NCBI GenBank assembly: GCA_019425015.1
Contig: JAHYYJ010000005.1
Location: forward strand, 104,353-168,352
Source: Collinsella sp.
GTDB lineage: Bacteria > Actinomycetota > Coriobacteriia > Coriobacteriales > Coriobacteriaceae
Reading direction: 5' to 3'
DNA: 64,000 bases
Shown: in pieces, positions 9,080 to 17,665 of the stretch
Layout: every line of letters begins with the position of its first letter
Position numbering within the stretch: the stretch's first letter is position 1
Translations under genes and position numbers: made by a program
Notes under the pieces: model-generated
What the model saw: only the letters and a program-made list of their open reading frames with translations
The model's database searches: none
What the model was told of the DNA's origin: nothing

Positions 9080-10342
9080 ATGGCAGAGAAGCTCATTCCG
9101 CTGGAGGACGCGCAGTCGATAGTTCTGTCGCACGTTGCTCCGACCGATCTCGTCGAGATTCCCGTATGGCAGGCGGCAGGCTTTCCCCTGGCCGAGGATG
9201 CTGTGGCCGATATCGACATTTCGCCGTTTGCCAACAGCGCCATGGACGGGTATGCCGTGCGCTCGGCGGACTTGGCGCAGGCATCTGGCGAGGCGCCGGT
9301 GACGCTCTCCGTCGTAGGACACGAGGCCGCGGGCCATGTGTTTGAGGGCGCAATCGGCGCGGGTGAGACGGTCCGCATCATGACGGGCGCTCCGGTACCC
9401 GAAGGTGCCGATGCCGTGGTGAAATACGAGATCGTCGACGTGCTCGATGGCGACGGCAACGAGGGCTCGCACGTTCGCTTCTCGGCGCCTGCCAAGGTAG
9501 GGGAGAACGTTCGCTCTGCAGCCGAGGAGGCCCACGTCGGCGACGTCGTGATGCGTACTGGCGAGGTTGTGGCCCCGGCAGGCGCCGGCTTGCTGGCAAG
9601 CGCCGGATACGCGAGCGTGAAGGTGCACGCTGCCCCACGTGTGGGCATCATCTCGCTGGGGACGGAACTGGTCGCACCGAGTAAGGTGCCGTCGCGCGGT
9701 CAGATTCGCGATTCAAACTCCTCGGCGTTAATGGCCGAGGCACTCGATGCCGGCGCTGAGCCGATGTTCTACGGCATCGCGCCCGACGATGAGCAGGCAA
9801 TCGCCGAGCTGGTGCATCGCGCCGTGCAGGAGTGCGATTTTGTCATTACGAGCGGCGGTGCCTCGGCGGGCGACTATGACTACGTGACGGCGCTCGTCCG
9901 ACGCGAGGGCGAGGTGCTCTTCGATCGCATCTCGATGCGTCCCGGCAAGGCCATCACGTTTGGCCTGCTTGGAGGCAAGCCGTATTTGGGGCTTTCGGGC
10001 AATCCGGCGGCGGCGTATGTGGGCTTTGAGATGCTCGCCCGTCCGGCGATCCGCAAGATGCGCGGCTTTGCCGAGGGCGTGCGTCCCGTGCAGCAGGCGA
10101 TGCTCACGCACGGCGTGAAAAAGCGACAGCATCGCCGCTTCTTCGATCGCGCCACGGTTTTGCGCGACCCCGAGACCGGTGAGCTGTTGGTGACCGAGGC
10201 TAAGACGCAGAATTCGGCGCTGCTCGGCACGATGCAGCGCGCGAACTGCCTGCTGCGTATTGACGAAGGACCGTGCGAGCTCAAGGCGGGAGATGCCGTG
10301 GACGTTGTTCGCGTCGACCTGCTCGAGGGCGCCGTGTTGTAG
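9080..10342 (+). CDS. moeA: Molybdopterin molybdenumtransferase
   Basis: A 420-aa enzyme inserting molybdate into adenylated molybdopterin, the last step of molybdenum cofactor synthesis. Visible features are the FANSAMDGYAVRSADL segment, MTGAPVPEGADAVV, the SLGTELVAP..GQIRDSNS region, TSGGASAGDYDYV and a C-terminal beta domain. AAGAGG at 9069-9074 is 5 nt before the ATG at 9080; the GTG at 9074 overlaps that site. It begins a Mo block with mog 10 bp downstream. A TATACT -10-like element lies at 9017-9022. Confidence 0.95.
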   Translation: MAEKLIPLEDAQSIVLSHVAPTDLVEIPVWQAAGFPLAEDAVADIDISPFANSAMDGYAVRSADLAQASGEAPVTLSVVGHEAAGHVFEGAIGAGETVRIMTGAPVPEGADAVVKYEIVDVLDGDGNEGSHVRFSAPAKVGENVRSAAEEAHVGDVVMRTGEVVAPAGAGLLASAGYASVKVHAAPRVGIISLGTELVAPSKVPSRGQIRDSNSSALMAEALDAGAEPMFYGIAPDDEQAIAELVHRAVQECDFVITSGGASAGDYDYVTALVRREGEVLFDRISMRPGKAITFGLLGGKPYLGLSGNPAAAYVGFEMLARPAIRKMRGFAEGVRPVQQAMLTHGVKKRQHRRFFDRATVLRDPETGELLVTEAKTQNSALLGTMQRANCLLRIDEGPCELKAGDAVDVVRVDLLEGAVL

Positions 10343-10352
10343 GAGGAACGCT

Positions 10353-10832
10353 ATGGAGTTGAAGATTTCGATCGTGACGTGTTCGGACACGCGCGATCTT
10401 GCGCAGGACGAGGCCGGAGCCGCACTCGAGGAACTTATCGAGGCGCAGGGATGGACGGTCGCCTCGCATGTGGTCGTGCGCGACGACGTCAGTGAGATCG
10501 GTGATGCCATTGTGGAAGCTGCCGATGAGTGCCACGCCAATGTCGTGCTTACCTGCGGCGGCACGGGGCTTTCGATGCGCGATGTGACGCCCGAGGCGAC
10601 GCGTGCCGTCTGCGACCGCGACGTGCCGGGTATTGCCGAGGCTATCCGTGCGTGCTCGATGACCAAGACGCGCCGCGCCATGCTCTCGCGCGCTATTTGC
10701 ATGCAACGAGGTCATACACTTGTCGTAAACTTTCCCGGTTCTACGAAGGCCGCCCGCGAAAGCTGGGAGGCCATAGCGGACCAGCTGGAGCATGCGGCTC
10801 AGATGACAGCGGGCGGCGGACATACCAACTAA
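10353..10832 (+). CDS. mog: Molybdopterin adenylyltransferase (MogA/MoaB family)
   Basis: A 159-aa cytosolic enzyme that adenylates molybdopterin to prepare it for MoeA. The MPT-binding motif CGGTGLSMRDVTPEA is intact and the length is typical. AGGAGG ends shortly before the ATG, and the gene follows moeA by 10 bp, so the two are an operon. A clean terminator follows at 10846-10878. The MogA versus MoaB subfamily cannot be separated by eye. Confidence 0.9.
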   Translation: MELKISIVTCSDTRDLAQDEAGAALEELIEAQGWTVASHVVVRDDVSEIGDAIVEAADECHANVVLTCGGTGLSMRDVTPEATRAVCDRDVPGIAEAIRACSMTKTRRAMLSRAICMQRGHTLVVNFPGSTKAARESWEAIADQLEHAAQMTAGGGHTN

Positions 10833-10845
10833 GCGATTTACCTGC

Positions 10846-10878
10846 GGCGGAGCGACCTGAACGGCTGCTCCGCCTTTT
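10846..10878 (+). terminator. Terminator after moeA-mog
   Basis: Stem GGCGGAGC (10846-10853) with GCTCCGCC (10867-10874), followed by TTTTA. Confidence 0.8.
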
Positions 10879-10923
10879 ATTTGCGCCCAAGGGGACGGCA
10901 TTCTGTAGGCATGTCTGAAACTA

Positions 10924-10976
10924 TATTCTCAGAAGAGAATAATTTCTCATAAACATTATTCGCACCGAAGTATAAT
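10924..10976 (+). promoter_or_regulatory. modABC promoter with a palindromic putative operator
   Basis: TATAAT at 10971-10976 is a consensus -10 for modA. Upstream lies an 18-bp palindrome, TATTCTC-AGAA-GAGAATA (10924-10941), with a further TTCTC half-site at 10944-10948. Its position upstream of the -10 suits a molybdate-responsive regulator, which is an inference. Confidence 0.5.
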
Positions 10977-11036
10977 CTAATTACAGAATAAAGCCCGCGG
11001 TGGGGTACCCGGGCATAAGGTCCGAAAGGGTTGAAC

Positions 11037-11909
11037 ATGCTCGATATGGTTTCTCGCCGCGGATTCGTCTCGCTTTCTGCTGTCGCCGCTGCCGGCCTTG
11101 GGCTTGCCGGCTGCTCCGGCAACAAGGAGCCTGAGTCGACCGGCTCCGATGCCGGCTCCGCCAAGATTTCGTCCAAGAAGGCTGTCGAGCTGCAGGTCTT
11201 CGCTGCCAACTCTCTCGAGAAGGCCCTGCCCGAGGTTCAGGAGCTTTACACCGAGCAGGCCGGCACCACGTTTGTCGACACGCAGTTTAAGGGCTCCGGC
11301 GACCTTGTCGAGCAGATGCGCGCCGGTGCTGCGGTCGACGTGCTCATCACGGCCTCCAAGGGCACCATGGACGACGCCGAGGCCGCCGAGCTTGTCGAAG
11401 CCGACACGCGTGAGGACATGTTCGTCAACGACCTCGTGATCATTCGCGCCGAGGGTTCCGACACCAAGGTCGAGGCCATCGCGGACGTTGCGAACCTGGA
11501 TGGCAAAATCGCCATTGGCGACGCTAAGACCGTCCCCGCCGGCAAGTACGCCAACCAGGCGCTGGCTTCCGTGGGCCTCTATACCGGCACCGAGGGCGAC
11601 GACGGCGAGTATGCGCCCGAGATCGCCGACAAGGTTGCACTGGCAGACAAAGTTGGTACCGCCGCCGTCTATGTGTCCACAGGCGACTGCGTGGCCGGTT
11701 TTGTCTACAGCTCTGACATCTACCGCTACGACGGCATCGAGGAGGCCTTCGTGTGCCCCGAGGATTCGCACAAGCCCATCGTGTACCCGGGTGCCGTTGC
11801 CGAGAGCTCCGAGCACGCCGACGAGGCCAAGGCGTTCATTGACTTCTGTCTGACCAACAAGAAGGCTCAGAAGATTTGGGCTAAGTACGGCTTTGAGCTT
11901 TCCGAGTAG
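11037..11909 (+). CDS. modA: Molybdate ABC transporter substrate-binding lipoprotein
   Basis: A 290-aa extracytoplasmic binding protein that captures molybdate or tungstate for ModBC. The N-terminus combines a twin-arginine-like SRRGFVSL segment with a lipobox (LAGC, Cys about 27), so it is probably a lipoprotein anchored to the membrane. The mature part has the ModA start LQVFAANSLEKALPEV, followed by the GSGDLVEQM and GAAVDVLITAS segments of the anion site. GAAAGGG is 7 nt before the ATG. It is the first gene of modABC. Confidence 0.93.
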   Translation: MLDMVSRRGFVSLSAVAAAGLGLAGCSGNKEPESTGSDAGSAKISSKKAVELQVFAANSLEKALPEVQELYTEQAGTTFVDTQFKGSGDLVEQMRAGAAVDVLITASKGTMDDAEAAELVEADTREDMFVNDLVIIRAEGSDTKVEAIADVANLDGKIAIGDAKTVPAGKYANQALASVGLYTGTEGDDGEYAPEIADKVALADKVGTAAVYVSTGDCVAGFVYSSDIYRYDGIEEAFVCPEDSHKPIVYPGAVAESSEHADEAKAFIDFCLTNKKAQKIWAKYGFELSE

Positions 11910-11977
11910 TGCGGCTTGGCGCGATAATTCCATCGTTTTGTGTTTCACTCCGTCCTTGTATTCGCTTGGAGCTTTTC

Positions 11978-13420
11978 GTGCTTAATAGATTCCGCATGCT
12001 TGTCGCCTGTGCTTTGACCTTCGCGCTTTGCTGGATGCCGGGATTTGCGTTTGCTGGGGACGCTGAGGACGGGGCCCAGGTTACTGCGACCGCTCATGGG
12101 CTTTCCTATGGGATCGAGGGTTTTGAGCGGTTGGCCAAGGGGACCGCTCGTGCCATGGAGGGCCAGCCTGAGGGCTACCGGTTTCCCGTTGACGAGGACG
12201 TGGACCTTGTAGTGGCGCCTGCTGCCGATCGCGTTGTGGTGTGGATATCGCCCAAGGCGGTCGAGAAGTTTGGATTGGATCCGCAGGACAACGAGTGCGT
12301 ATCGGGTCTCAAAGCCCTCGTCTGTAAGCTCGACAGTGCAAACTGCATGGGAGGTGCGCAGCTAGGGGACGTGGATCTTCCTTGGTATGTCACGGCGGAA
12401 ACAACGTTTGATACCGGCGGGTATACCTATGGCTTTGACGAGCGCGGTACGGATGGGGACCGCTATGTGGTGATTGCATCAGCCTCGGGTGATGCCAAGG
12501 GCGGCGCGCGTTGGCTTGATAGCGCTCAAATGGTTGAAGCATCGTCTGTCGTGTTGCGGGATGAGCGGGGGCCCTTGACCTCTCTGGCCTCCTTTTTGGG
12601 CGACATCGACTATCGCCCGTTTTGGGTGTCCATTAAAACGAGCGGCCTTGCCCTGCTGATCTCCTTTGCGCTGGGCCTGTTCGCCGCGTGGAAGACTATG
12701 GGTACCTCGAGTCGCATCAAGGGCCTGCTCGATTCGGTCTTTACGATTCCTATGGTGCTGCCGCCCACGGTCTGCGGCTTTCTGCTTCTCATGCTGTTTG
12801 GCCGCTCGACCGGGGTGGGCCAGTGGCTCATCGCGCACGGCATCTCGATCGTCTTTACGTGGCCCGCGGCGGTGATATCCGCCGTGGTGGTGTCGTTTCC
12901 CCTGGTCTACCGCACGGCGCTCGGTGCCTTCGAGAGCCTCGACACGCAGATGCTCGATGCGGCGCGCACGCTGGGCTGGTCCGAGCGCCGCATCTTTGCC
13001 AAGCTCATGATGCCGCTCGGCTGGCCCTCGATTGCTGCCGGCACGGTGCTCGCCTTCGCTCGCGCGATGGGCGAGTTTGGCTGCACGCTGTTCTTTGCGG
13101 GCAACTATGCCGGCATTACGCAGACCATTCCCATTGCAATTTACTTTGAGTGGATGGGCGGTAACACGTCGGTAGCTCTCTTTTGGGTCATCGTCGTAAT
13201 CGTGTTCAGTTTCCTGGTCATTCTGTTCATCAATATGTACACGGCGCATTCGCAAAAGTACCGTGAGCGCGGCCTGTCCCGCGCGGAGCGCAAGCAGGCC
13301 AAGCAGCTGGGCGGCCAGACCGATTCGCTCGACCCAGTCGGCGGCGATGCACTGCGTATCGATCGCGAGGCGCTGGCCGAGCTTATGCGCGATGACACGG
13401 TCGCAAAGGGAGGTCGATAA
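11978..13420 (+). CDS. modB: Molybdate ABC permease with an extra N-terminal extracytoplasmic domain
   Basis: A 480-aa permease. Residues from about 210 to 440 are a normal ModB: PTVCGFLLLMLFG, the AARTLGWSERRIFAKLMMPLGWPSI EAA-type loop that docks ModC, and several helices. Before it is a signal-peptide-like start (about residues 1-30) and roughly 175 residues of soluble sequence that I do not recognise; ordinary ModB proteins are about 220-270 aa. A charged tail of about 50 residues ends the protein. I chose the GTG at 11978 because GGAG lies 6 nt upstream and it gives a clean signal peptide; a GTG overlapping the modA stop is the alternative. Confidence 0.88.
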   Translation: MLNRFRMLVACALTFALCWMPGFAFAGDAEDGAQVTATAHGLSYGIEGFERLAKGTARAMEGQPEGYRFPVDEDVDLVVAPAADRVVVWISPKAVEKFGLDPQDNECVSGLKALVCKLDSANCMGGAQLGDVDLPWYVTAETTFDTGGYTYGFDERGTDGDRYVVIASASGDAKGGARWLDSAQMVEASSVVLRDERGPLTSLASFLGDIDYRPFWVSIKTSGLALLISFALGLFAAWKTMGTSSRIKGLLDSVFTIPMVLPPTVCGFLLLMLFGRSTGVGQWLIAHGISIVFTWPAAVISAVVVSFPLVYRTALGAFESLDTQMLDAARTLGWSERRIFAKLMMPLGWPSIAAGTVLAFARAMGEFGCTLFFAGNYAGITQTIPIAIYFEWMGGNTSVALFWVIVVIVFSFLVILFINMYTAHSQKYRERGLSRAERKQAKQLGGQTDSLDPVGGDALRIDREALAELMRDDTVAKGGR

Positions 13421-13423
13421 GCC

Positions 13424-14494
13424 ATGTCGCTTGTTCTGGATATCAAAAAGCGCTATCCGGGGTTCACTCTCGACATGCAGCTTGAGGCCGGCGAGGAGCG
13501 CGTGGCGCTGCTGGGCGCCTCGGGTTGTGGCAAGAGCTGCACCTTGCGTTGCGTTGCCGGCGTGGAGACGCCCGACGAGGGCGAGATCGTCGTCAACGGC
13601 GTGACCTTCTTTGACTCGGCGGCGGGTATCAACCTGTCGCCCCAGGAGCGCAAGTGTGCTTTGCTGTTCCAAAACTATCAGCTGTTTCCCAACATGACGG
13701 TGGCTGATAACGTGTGCGCCGGTGTAAAGGACGCGGGTGACGCCGCCGCGCGCAAAAAGCTCGCCGAGCGCTATCTGGGCATTTTCGGTCTGGCCGATTT
13801 TGTCGACCGCTATCCCGCGCGCCTCTCGGGCGGTCAGCAGCAACGCGTGGCGCTTGCGCGCATGGTGGCGGCGCACCCGGGCATCTTTATGTTCGACGAG
13901 CCCATGAGCGCACTCGATTCCTATCTTAAGAGCGCGCTCGAACAGAACATGCTCGACCTGTTCGATGTGTGCAACCGCACCGTGCTCTACGTGAGCCACG
14001 ACATCGACGAGGCGTGCCGCCTGTGCCAGCGCATCTGCGTGATGCACGACGGGCATGTTGAGGAGATCGGCTCTGTCGAGGACGTGGTCCGCCGTCCGCA
14101 GACGCTGGCGGCGCTGCGCCTGACGGGCTGCAAGAACACAAGCCGGGCGCGCAAGATCGGCGACGAAGAAGTTGAAGCCCTCGACTGGGGCATGACCTTT
14201 AACGTGGGTCGCGAGGTTCCCGATAATGTGGCGTACCTGGGCATTCGCGCAAGCTACTTCCATGTTGACAATCGCGCTGAGCGGGGTCGCAACAGCTACG
14301 ACCTGCACGTGGCGCGCGTGAGCGATTCGCGTTTTGAGCGCCTGGTGCTGTTGGATGCGCCGCGCATCGATGCGCCGACTCGCCTGCAGTGGAAGGTCAA
14401 CAAGGTGGGCGTGCCTGTCGACGAGCTGCCGCAAGCAGGCGAGACGCTGCGCATGCATTTTGATGCCAGTAGGATCCATTTGGTTTGTCGATAG
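13424..14494 (+). CDS. modC: Molybdate ABC transporter ATP-binding protein
   Basis: A 356-aa ATPase energising molybdate import on the cytoplasmic face. Walker A is GASGCGKS (residues 31-38), the signature is LSGGQQQR, and Walker B is IFMFDEPMSALDS; an H-loop SHD follows. The C-terminal 120 residues form the regulatory region usual in ModC, though a TOBE motif is not obvious. It starts 3 bp after modB and ends the operon at a terminator. Confidence 0.92.
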   Translation: MSLVLDIKKRYPGFTLDMQLEAGEERVALLGASGCGKSCTLRCVAGVETPDEGEIVVNGVTFFDSAAGINLSPQERKCALLFQNYQLFPNMTVADNVCAGVKDAGDAAARKKLAERYLGIFGLADFVDRYPARLSGGQQQRVALARMVAAHPGIFMFDEPMSALDSYLKSALEQNMLDLFDVCNRTVLYVSHDIDEACRLCQRICVMHDGHVEEIGSVEDVVRRPQTLAALRLTGCKNTSRARKIGDEEVEALDWGMTFNVGREVPDNVAYLGIRASYFHVDNRAERGRNSYDLHVARVSDSRFERLVLLDAPRIDAPTRLQWKVNKVGVPVDELPQAGETLRMHFDASRIHLVCR

Positions 14495-14501
14495 GGTAGA
14501 G

Positions 14502-14541
14502 GGCGGGCTGTCGAGGGTTCTCGGTAGCCCGCCGTTTCGTT
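14502..14541 (+). terminator. Terminator after modABC
   Basis: Stem GGCGGGCT (14502-14509) with AGCCCGCC (14526-14533), followed by GTTTCGTTT. Confidence 0.7.
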
Positions 14542-14574
14542 TCCTACCGTTCGCCGAATGTAGAATGGCAATTA

Positions 14575-14666
14575 ATTATCAAGCAAGATAATAATTTATT
14601 AAACGGCGGCACACGACGCTGTCATACGAATGTCAACGGTGTTCGCATGGTCGATGACCGTTGATA
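14575..14666 (+). promoter_or_regulatory. Two palindromes upstream of the reductase/selenium operon
   Basis: ATTATC-AAGCAA-GATAAT (14575-14592) is an 18-bp AT-rich palindrome. TCAACGGT...ACCGTTGA follows (arms about 14634-14641 and 14659-14666). Both lie in the 434-bp gap before the first double-cubane reductase and look like regulator sites. No regulator can be assigned. Confidence 0.35.
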
Positions 14667-14700
14667 TAGTTGACCTTAACTTGTAAAGGAGGGTGCGCAC

Positions 14701-14769
14701 ATGCCGCAGGCGACATACATTTGCCGCGTTGCCGCGCGTGCCCTATATATCGCTCGGAGCCGCATATGA
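14701..14769 (+). CDS. Possible 22-codon leader ORF
   Basis: An ATG at 14701 is preceded by AAAGGAGG with about 8-nt spacing, one of the strongest Shine-Dalgarno sites in the window, and opens a 22-codon frame ending at TGA 14767-14769. The peptide is basic (several Arg) with two Tyr-Ile/Ile pairs and resembles no family I know. It lies about 160 bp upstream of the reductase gene and could be a leader peptide or the remnant of a gene start. Confidence 0.3.
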   Translation: MPQATYICRVAARALYIARSRI

Positions 14770-14928
14770 GCAGGTATGTTCACGGCTCCGGGAGAGACGA
14801 CGCACAACTAAATAGTCAACCGCAAAGCAGGTTCCCCAAAATTCCGGGTTTGAGCACGGCAGGGCAATCGCCGCCCGTCGTGCATCGATACCGCTGTTAT
14901 CCGTTTTTGGTTCGAGAGGGGAACCGTC

Positions 14929-16197
14929 ATGGCTGAAGAATTTGATTTCCATCCGATGTGGGAGAGCCTCGGCATGAATCTTGCCGACCACGACATGCTG
15001 CTGGGCGCCGTGGGCCAGATGTACGGCGATATGTTCTTGACGCAGAACAATCGCCCCAAGTCCACGTCCTACCTGGACTTTGTGGCTACCAACATCCACA
15101 GCGGCCGTATTAAGGAGATGCTCGACAAGAAGGAGGCCGGCGAGGCCACCAAGATCGTCGGTTCGTTCTGCGTGTACGTGCCCGAGGAGATTGTGCTCGC
15201 CTGCGACGGCATTCCCGTGGGCCTGTGCTCGGGTGCCGATTGGGCAACCGATAAGGTCGAGGAGCATCTGCCGCGCAACACCTGCCCGCTTATCAAGAGC
15301 TTTGCCGGCTTTAAGCTGGGCGAGGTCTGCCCCTACATTGAGTCGAGTGACTTGGTGGTGGGCGAGAACACCTGCGATGGCAAGAAGAAAGCCTACGAGT
15401 TTTTTGCCACGCAAAAGAACATGTACGTCATGGATATTCCCAACGTACACGATGAGTCGACGCTTGTGACCTGGAAGGCCGAGGTCAAGAAGCTCGCCGC
15501 CAAGATCGAGGAAGAGTGCGGCGTCACGATTACGCCCGAGCGTCTGAAGGCCGCCATCCACGCCGTCAATGAGAAGCGCCTCGCTGCCACGCGCGCTGCC
15601 GACCCAGCGCCCATCAGCGGTCTGGACAGCCTGCTGACCGTTCAGGCCGCCTTTATGGACGACACGCCACGTCTGACCGGAGCCATTAACGATATGGCGG
15701 CTGAGTGCGAGCAGCGTGTCGAGGCCGGCGAGGGCGTGGCGCCCAAGGGGACCAAGCGCATTCTGTACACCGGCACGCCCATGGCCGTGCCCAACTGGAA
15801 GCTGTTCAACCTCATCGAGAAGGCCGGCGGCGTTGTGGTAGGCGAGGAGTCCTGCACGGGCTCGCGCTACTACAAGGACCTGGTCGACGAGTCCGGTGAG
15901 ACGGTGGACGAGATGCTCGATGCCATCGCCGAGCGCTACTTTAAGATCAACTGCGCCGTCTTTACGCCCAACGACCAGCGTATGAAGGACATTGTCCAGA
16001 TGGCCAAGGACCTGCATGCCGACGGCATCGTCGACGTGGCCCTGCAGTTCTGCACGCTCTATGAGATGGAGTCGTTTGCCGTGGAGAAGGCCGCCGAGGA
16101 AGCCGGCATTCCGTTTATGCACATCACGACCGACTACGCCGGTGAGGATGCAGGCCAACTGCAAACCAGGATCGAGGCCTTCTTGGAAACCATTTAG
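14929..16197 (+). CDS. Double-cubane-cluster anaerobic reductase (HgdB/BcrC-like), copy 1
   Basis: A 422-aa cytosolic protein of the 2-hydroxyacyl-CoA dehydratase D-component family, in the single-subunit double-cubane-cluster branch. Conserved cysteines occur in the GLCSGAD, NTCPLIKS and ENTCDGKKKAYE segments, the last being the family hallmark, and in a C-terminal QFCTLYEMES segment. Such proteins couple ATP hydrolysis by an activase to low-potential reduction of small molecules. The substrate is unknown. The second copy and the activase follow immediately. Confidence 0.88.
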   Translation: MAEEFDFHPMWESLGMNLADHDMLLGAVGQMYGDMFLTQNNRPKSTSYLDFVATNIHSGRIKEMLDKKEAGEATKIVGSFCVYVPEEIVLACDGIPVGLCSGADWATDKVEEHLPRNTCPLIKSFAGFKLGEVCPYIESSDLVVGENTCDGKKKAYEFFATQKNMYVMDIPNVHDESTLVTWKAEVKKLAAKIEEECGVTITPERLKAAIHAVNEKRLAATRAADPAPISGLDSLLTVQAAFMDDTPRLTGAINDMAAECEQRVEAGEGVAPKGTKRILYTGTPMAVPNWKLFNLIEKAGGVVVGEESCTGSRYYKDLVDESGETVDEMLDAIAERYFKINCAVFTPNDQRMKDIVQMAKDLHADGIVDVALQFCTLYEMESFAVEKAAEEAGIPFMHITTDYAGEDAGQLQTRIEAFLETI

Positions 16198-16211
16198 GGC
16201 TATCCGTCCCG

Positions 16212-16315
16212 GCGGCTTTCCCAGGCACCCGATCTTGCCGTTCAAACCGTCGCTTGCGTGCGAAAGTACGCGGCGCGTCTCTTTCACGGCAACCTCGGGC
16301 ACCTGGGAAAGCCGC
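16212..16315. repeat. Compound hairpin repeat, family A copy 2
   Basis: Arms 16212-16232 and 16295-16315 pair over 21 bp except for a central CA/CA tandem mismatch (GGCACC on both sides). An inner stem TTGCCGT/ACGGCAA follows. The interior (TCAAACCGTCGCTTGCGT, AAAGTACGC) is nearly identical to copy 3 at 17512-17606. It fills the gap between the two reductase genes. Confidence 0.8.
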
Positions 16316-16347
16316 TTCCTTGGTTGGTTAAAAGGTTTAGGAGTTAT

Positions 16348-17511
16348 ATGTCGGAAAATATTGAGCAGCCGTTGCCCAGCACGTTTGAGGAGTTTAACGA
16401 ACAACGCAAGGCGGCGTTTATTCGCGTTAAGGATTACAAGCAGGCGGGTAATCGCCTGGTCGGCTTTTTGTGCAGCTATACGCCGCTCGAGATTATCGAT
16501 GCCGCGGACGCCTCGAGCGTGGCTCTGTGCGGTACGTCCGACGAGGTGATTCCCGAGGCCGAGAAGGTGCTGCCGGCAAACCTCTGCCCGCTCATCAAGT
16601 CGACGTATGGTTTTGCCTATTCGCAAAAGTGCCCGTTTACGTACTTTAGCGACATGATCATCGGCGAGACCACCTGCGACGGCAAGAAGAAGATGTACGA
16701 GCTACTCAACGAGCTTAAGCGCACGCACATTCTGCATCTTCCGCAGGGTCGCGATCGCGCCTACGAGCGTGAGGGTTGGTACGAGGAGTGCCGCCTGCTC
16801 AAGGAGGAACTCGAGGGCTTCTACGGCATCACGATTACCGACGATGACCTACGTGCTGCCGTCCGACGCCGCAACCGTCTGCGTGCGGCGCAACTCGAGA
16901 TGTTTGCCCTCCAGGCCAACCAGCCTGCGGCCATGAGCGGCGTCGACCTGATGAGCACCATGTTTGCCGGTACGTTCAGCTTTGATATCGAGGCCTATAC
17001 GCAGCAGCTGGAGCAAAAGGTTGTCAAGCTGCGCGAGGCCTACGACGCGGGCGAGCGCCCGGTTGCGGCGGATGCCAAGCGCATTCTGATTACCGGCTGC
17101 CCGGTGGGCGGCGTGATTAACAAGATCGGCCGCACCATCGAGTCCAACGGCGGCGTGGTCGTGTGTATGGATGACTGCTCGGGCGAGCGTACGGCGGCCA
17201 TGATGATCGACCCCGACGCACCCGACATTCTGCGCGCTATCGCCGATCGCTACCTGGACATCAACTGCTCGGTCATGACGCCCAACGACGGTCGTATGGA
17301 AAACACGCTGGCCATGTGCGAGAAGTATCATGTCGATGGCGTAGTGGAGAGCGTGCTGCAGGCGTGCCACACCTTTAACGTGGAGAGTGCGCGCATGCAG
17401 GAGGCCGTCGAGGGTGCGGGTATTCCGTATATGAAGATCGAGACCGACTACAGCAACGGCGACATGGGCCAGATTGAGACCCGCATCGCCGCCTTCATCG
17501 AAACCCTCTAG
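16348..17511 (+). CDS. Double-cubane-cluster anaerobic reductase, copy 2
   Basis: A 387-aa paralogue of the preceding protein with the same scaffold: NLCPLIKSTYG, ETTCDGKKKMYELL, and a second Rossmann-like half beginning RILITGCPVGG. It differs in the C-terminal cysteine segment (QACHTFNVES). TTAGGAG precedes the ATG at 16348; the frame is open another 30 codons upstream only because it crosses the repeat. The pair could act as a two-subunit reductase or as two enzymes sharing one activase. Confidence 0.86.
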   Translation: MSENIEQPLPSTFEEFNEQRKAAFIRVKDYKQAGNRLVGFLCSYTPLEIIDAADASSVALCGTSDEVIPEAEKVLPANLCPLIKSTYGFAYSQKCPFTYFSDMIIGETTCDGKKKMYELLNELKRTHILHLPQGRDRAYEREGWYEECRLLKEELEGFYGITITDDDLRAAVRRRNRLRAAQLEMFALQANQPAAMSGVDLMSTMFAGTFSFDIEAYTQQLEQKVVKLREAYDAGERPVAADAKRILITGCPVGGVINKIGRTIESNGGVVVCMDDCSGERTAAMMIDPDAPDILRAIADRYLDINCSVMTPNDGRMENTLAMCEKYHVDGVVESVLQACHTFNVESARMQEAVEGAGIPYMKIETDYSNGDMGQIETRIAAFIETL

Positions 17512-17606
17512 CTTCCTCAGGCACCGGATCTTGCCTCTCAAACCGTCGCTTGCGTACCAAAGTACGCCGCGCTCCTCTTTCGGGGCAACCTCCGGCACCT
17601 GAGAAA
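17512..17606. repeat. Compound hairpin repeat, family A copy 3
   Basis: Outer arms CTCAGGCACCGGA (17516-17528) and TCCGGCACCTGAG (17591-17603) keep the central CA/CA mismatch of copy 2 while other outer pairs changed in a compensatory way. The inner stem and the AAACCGTCGCTTGCGTAC core are shared. It lies between the second reductase and the activase. Confidence 0.8.
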
Positions 17607-17665
17607 CCTAGAGCTAAGGCGCCTGAACGCGCCGCTGTCTTTGATGTTTGGATTAGGAGAGAGCC

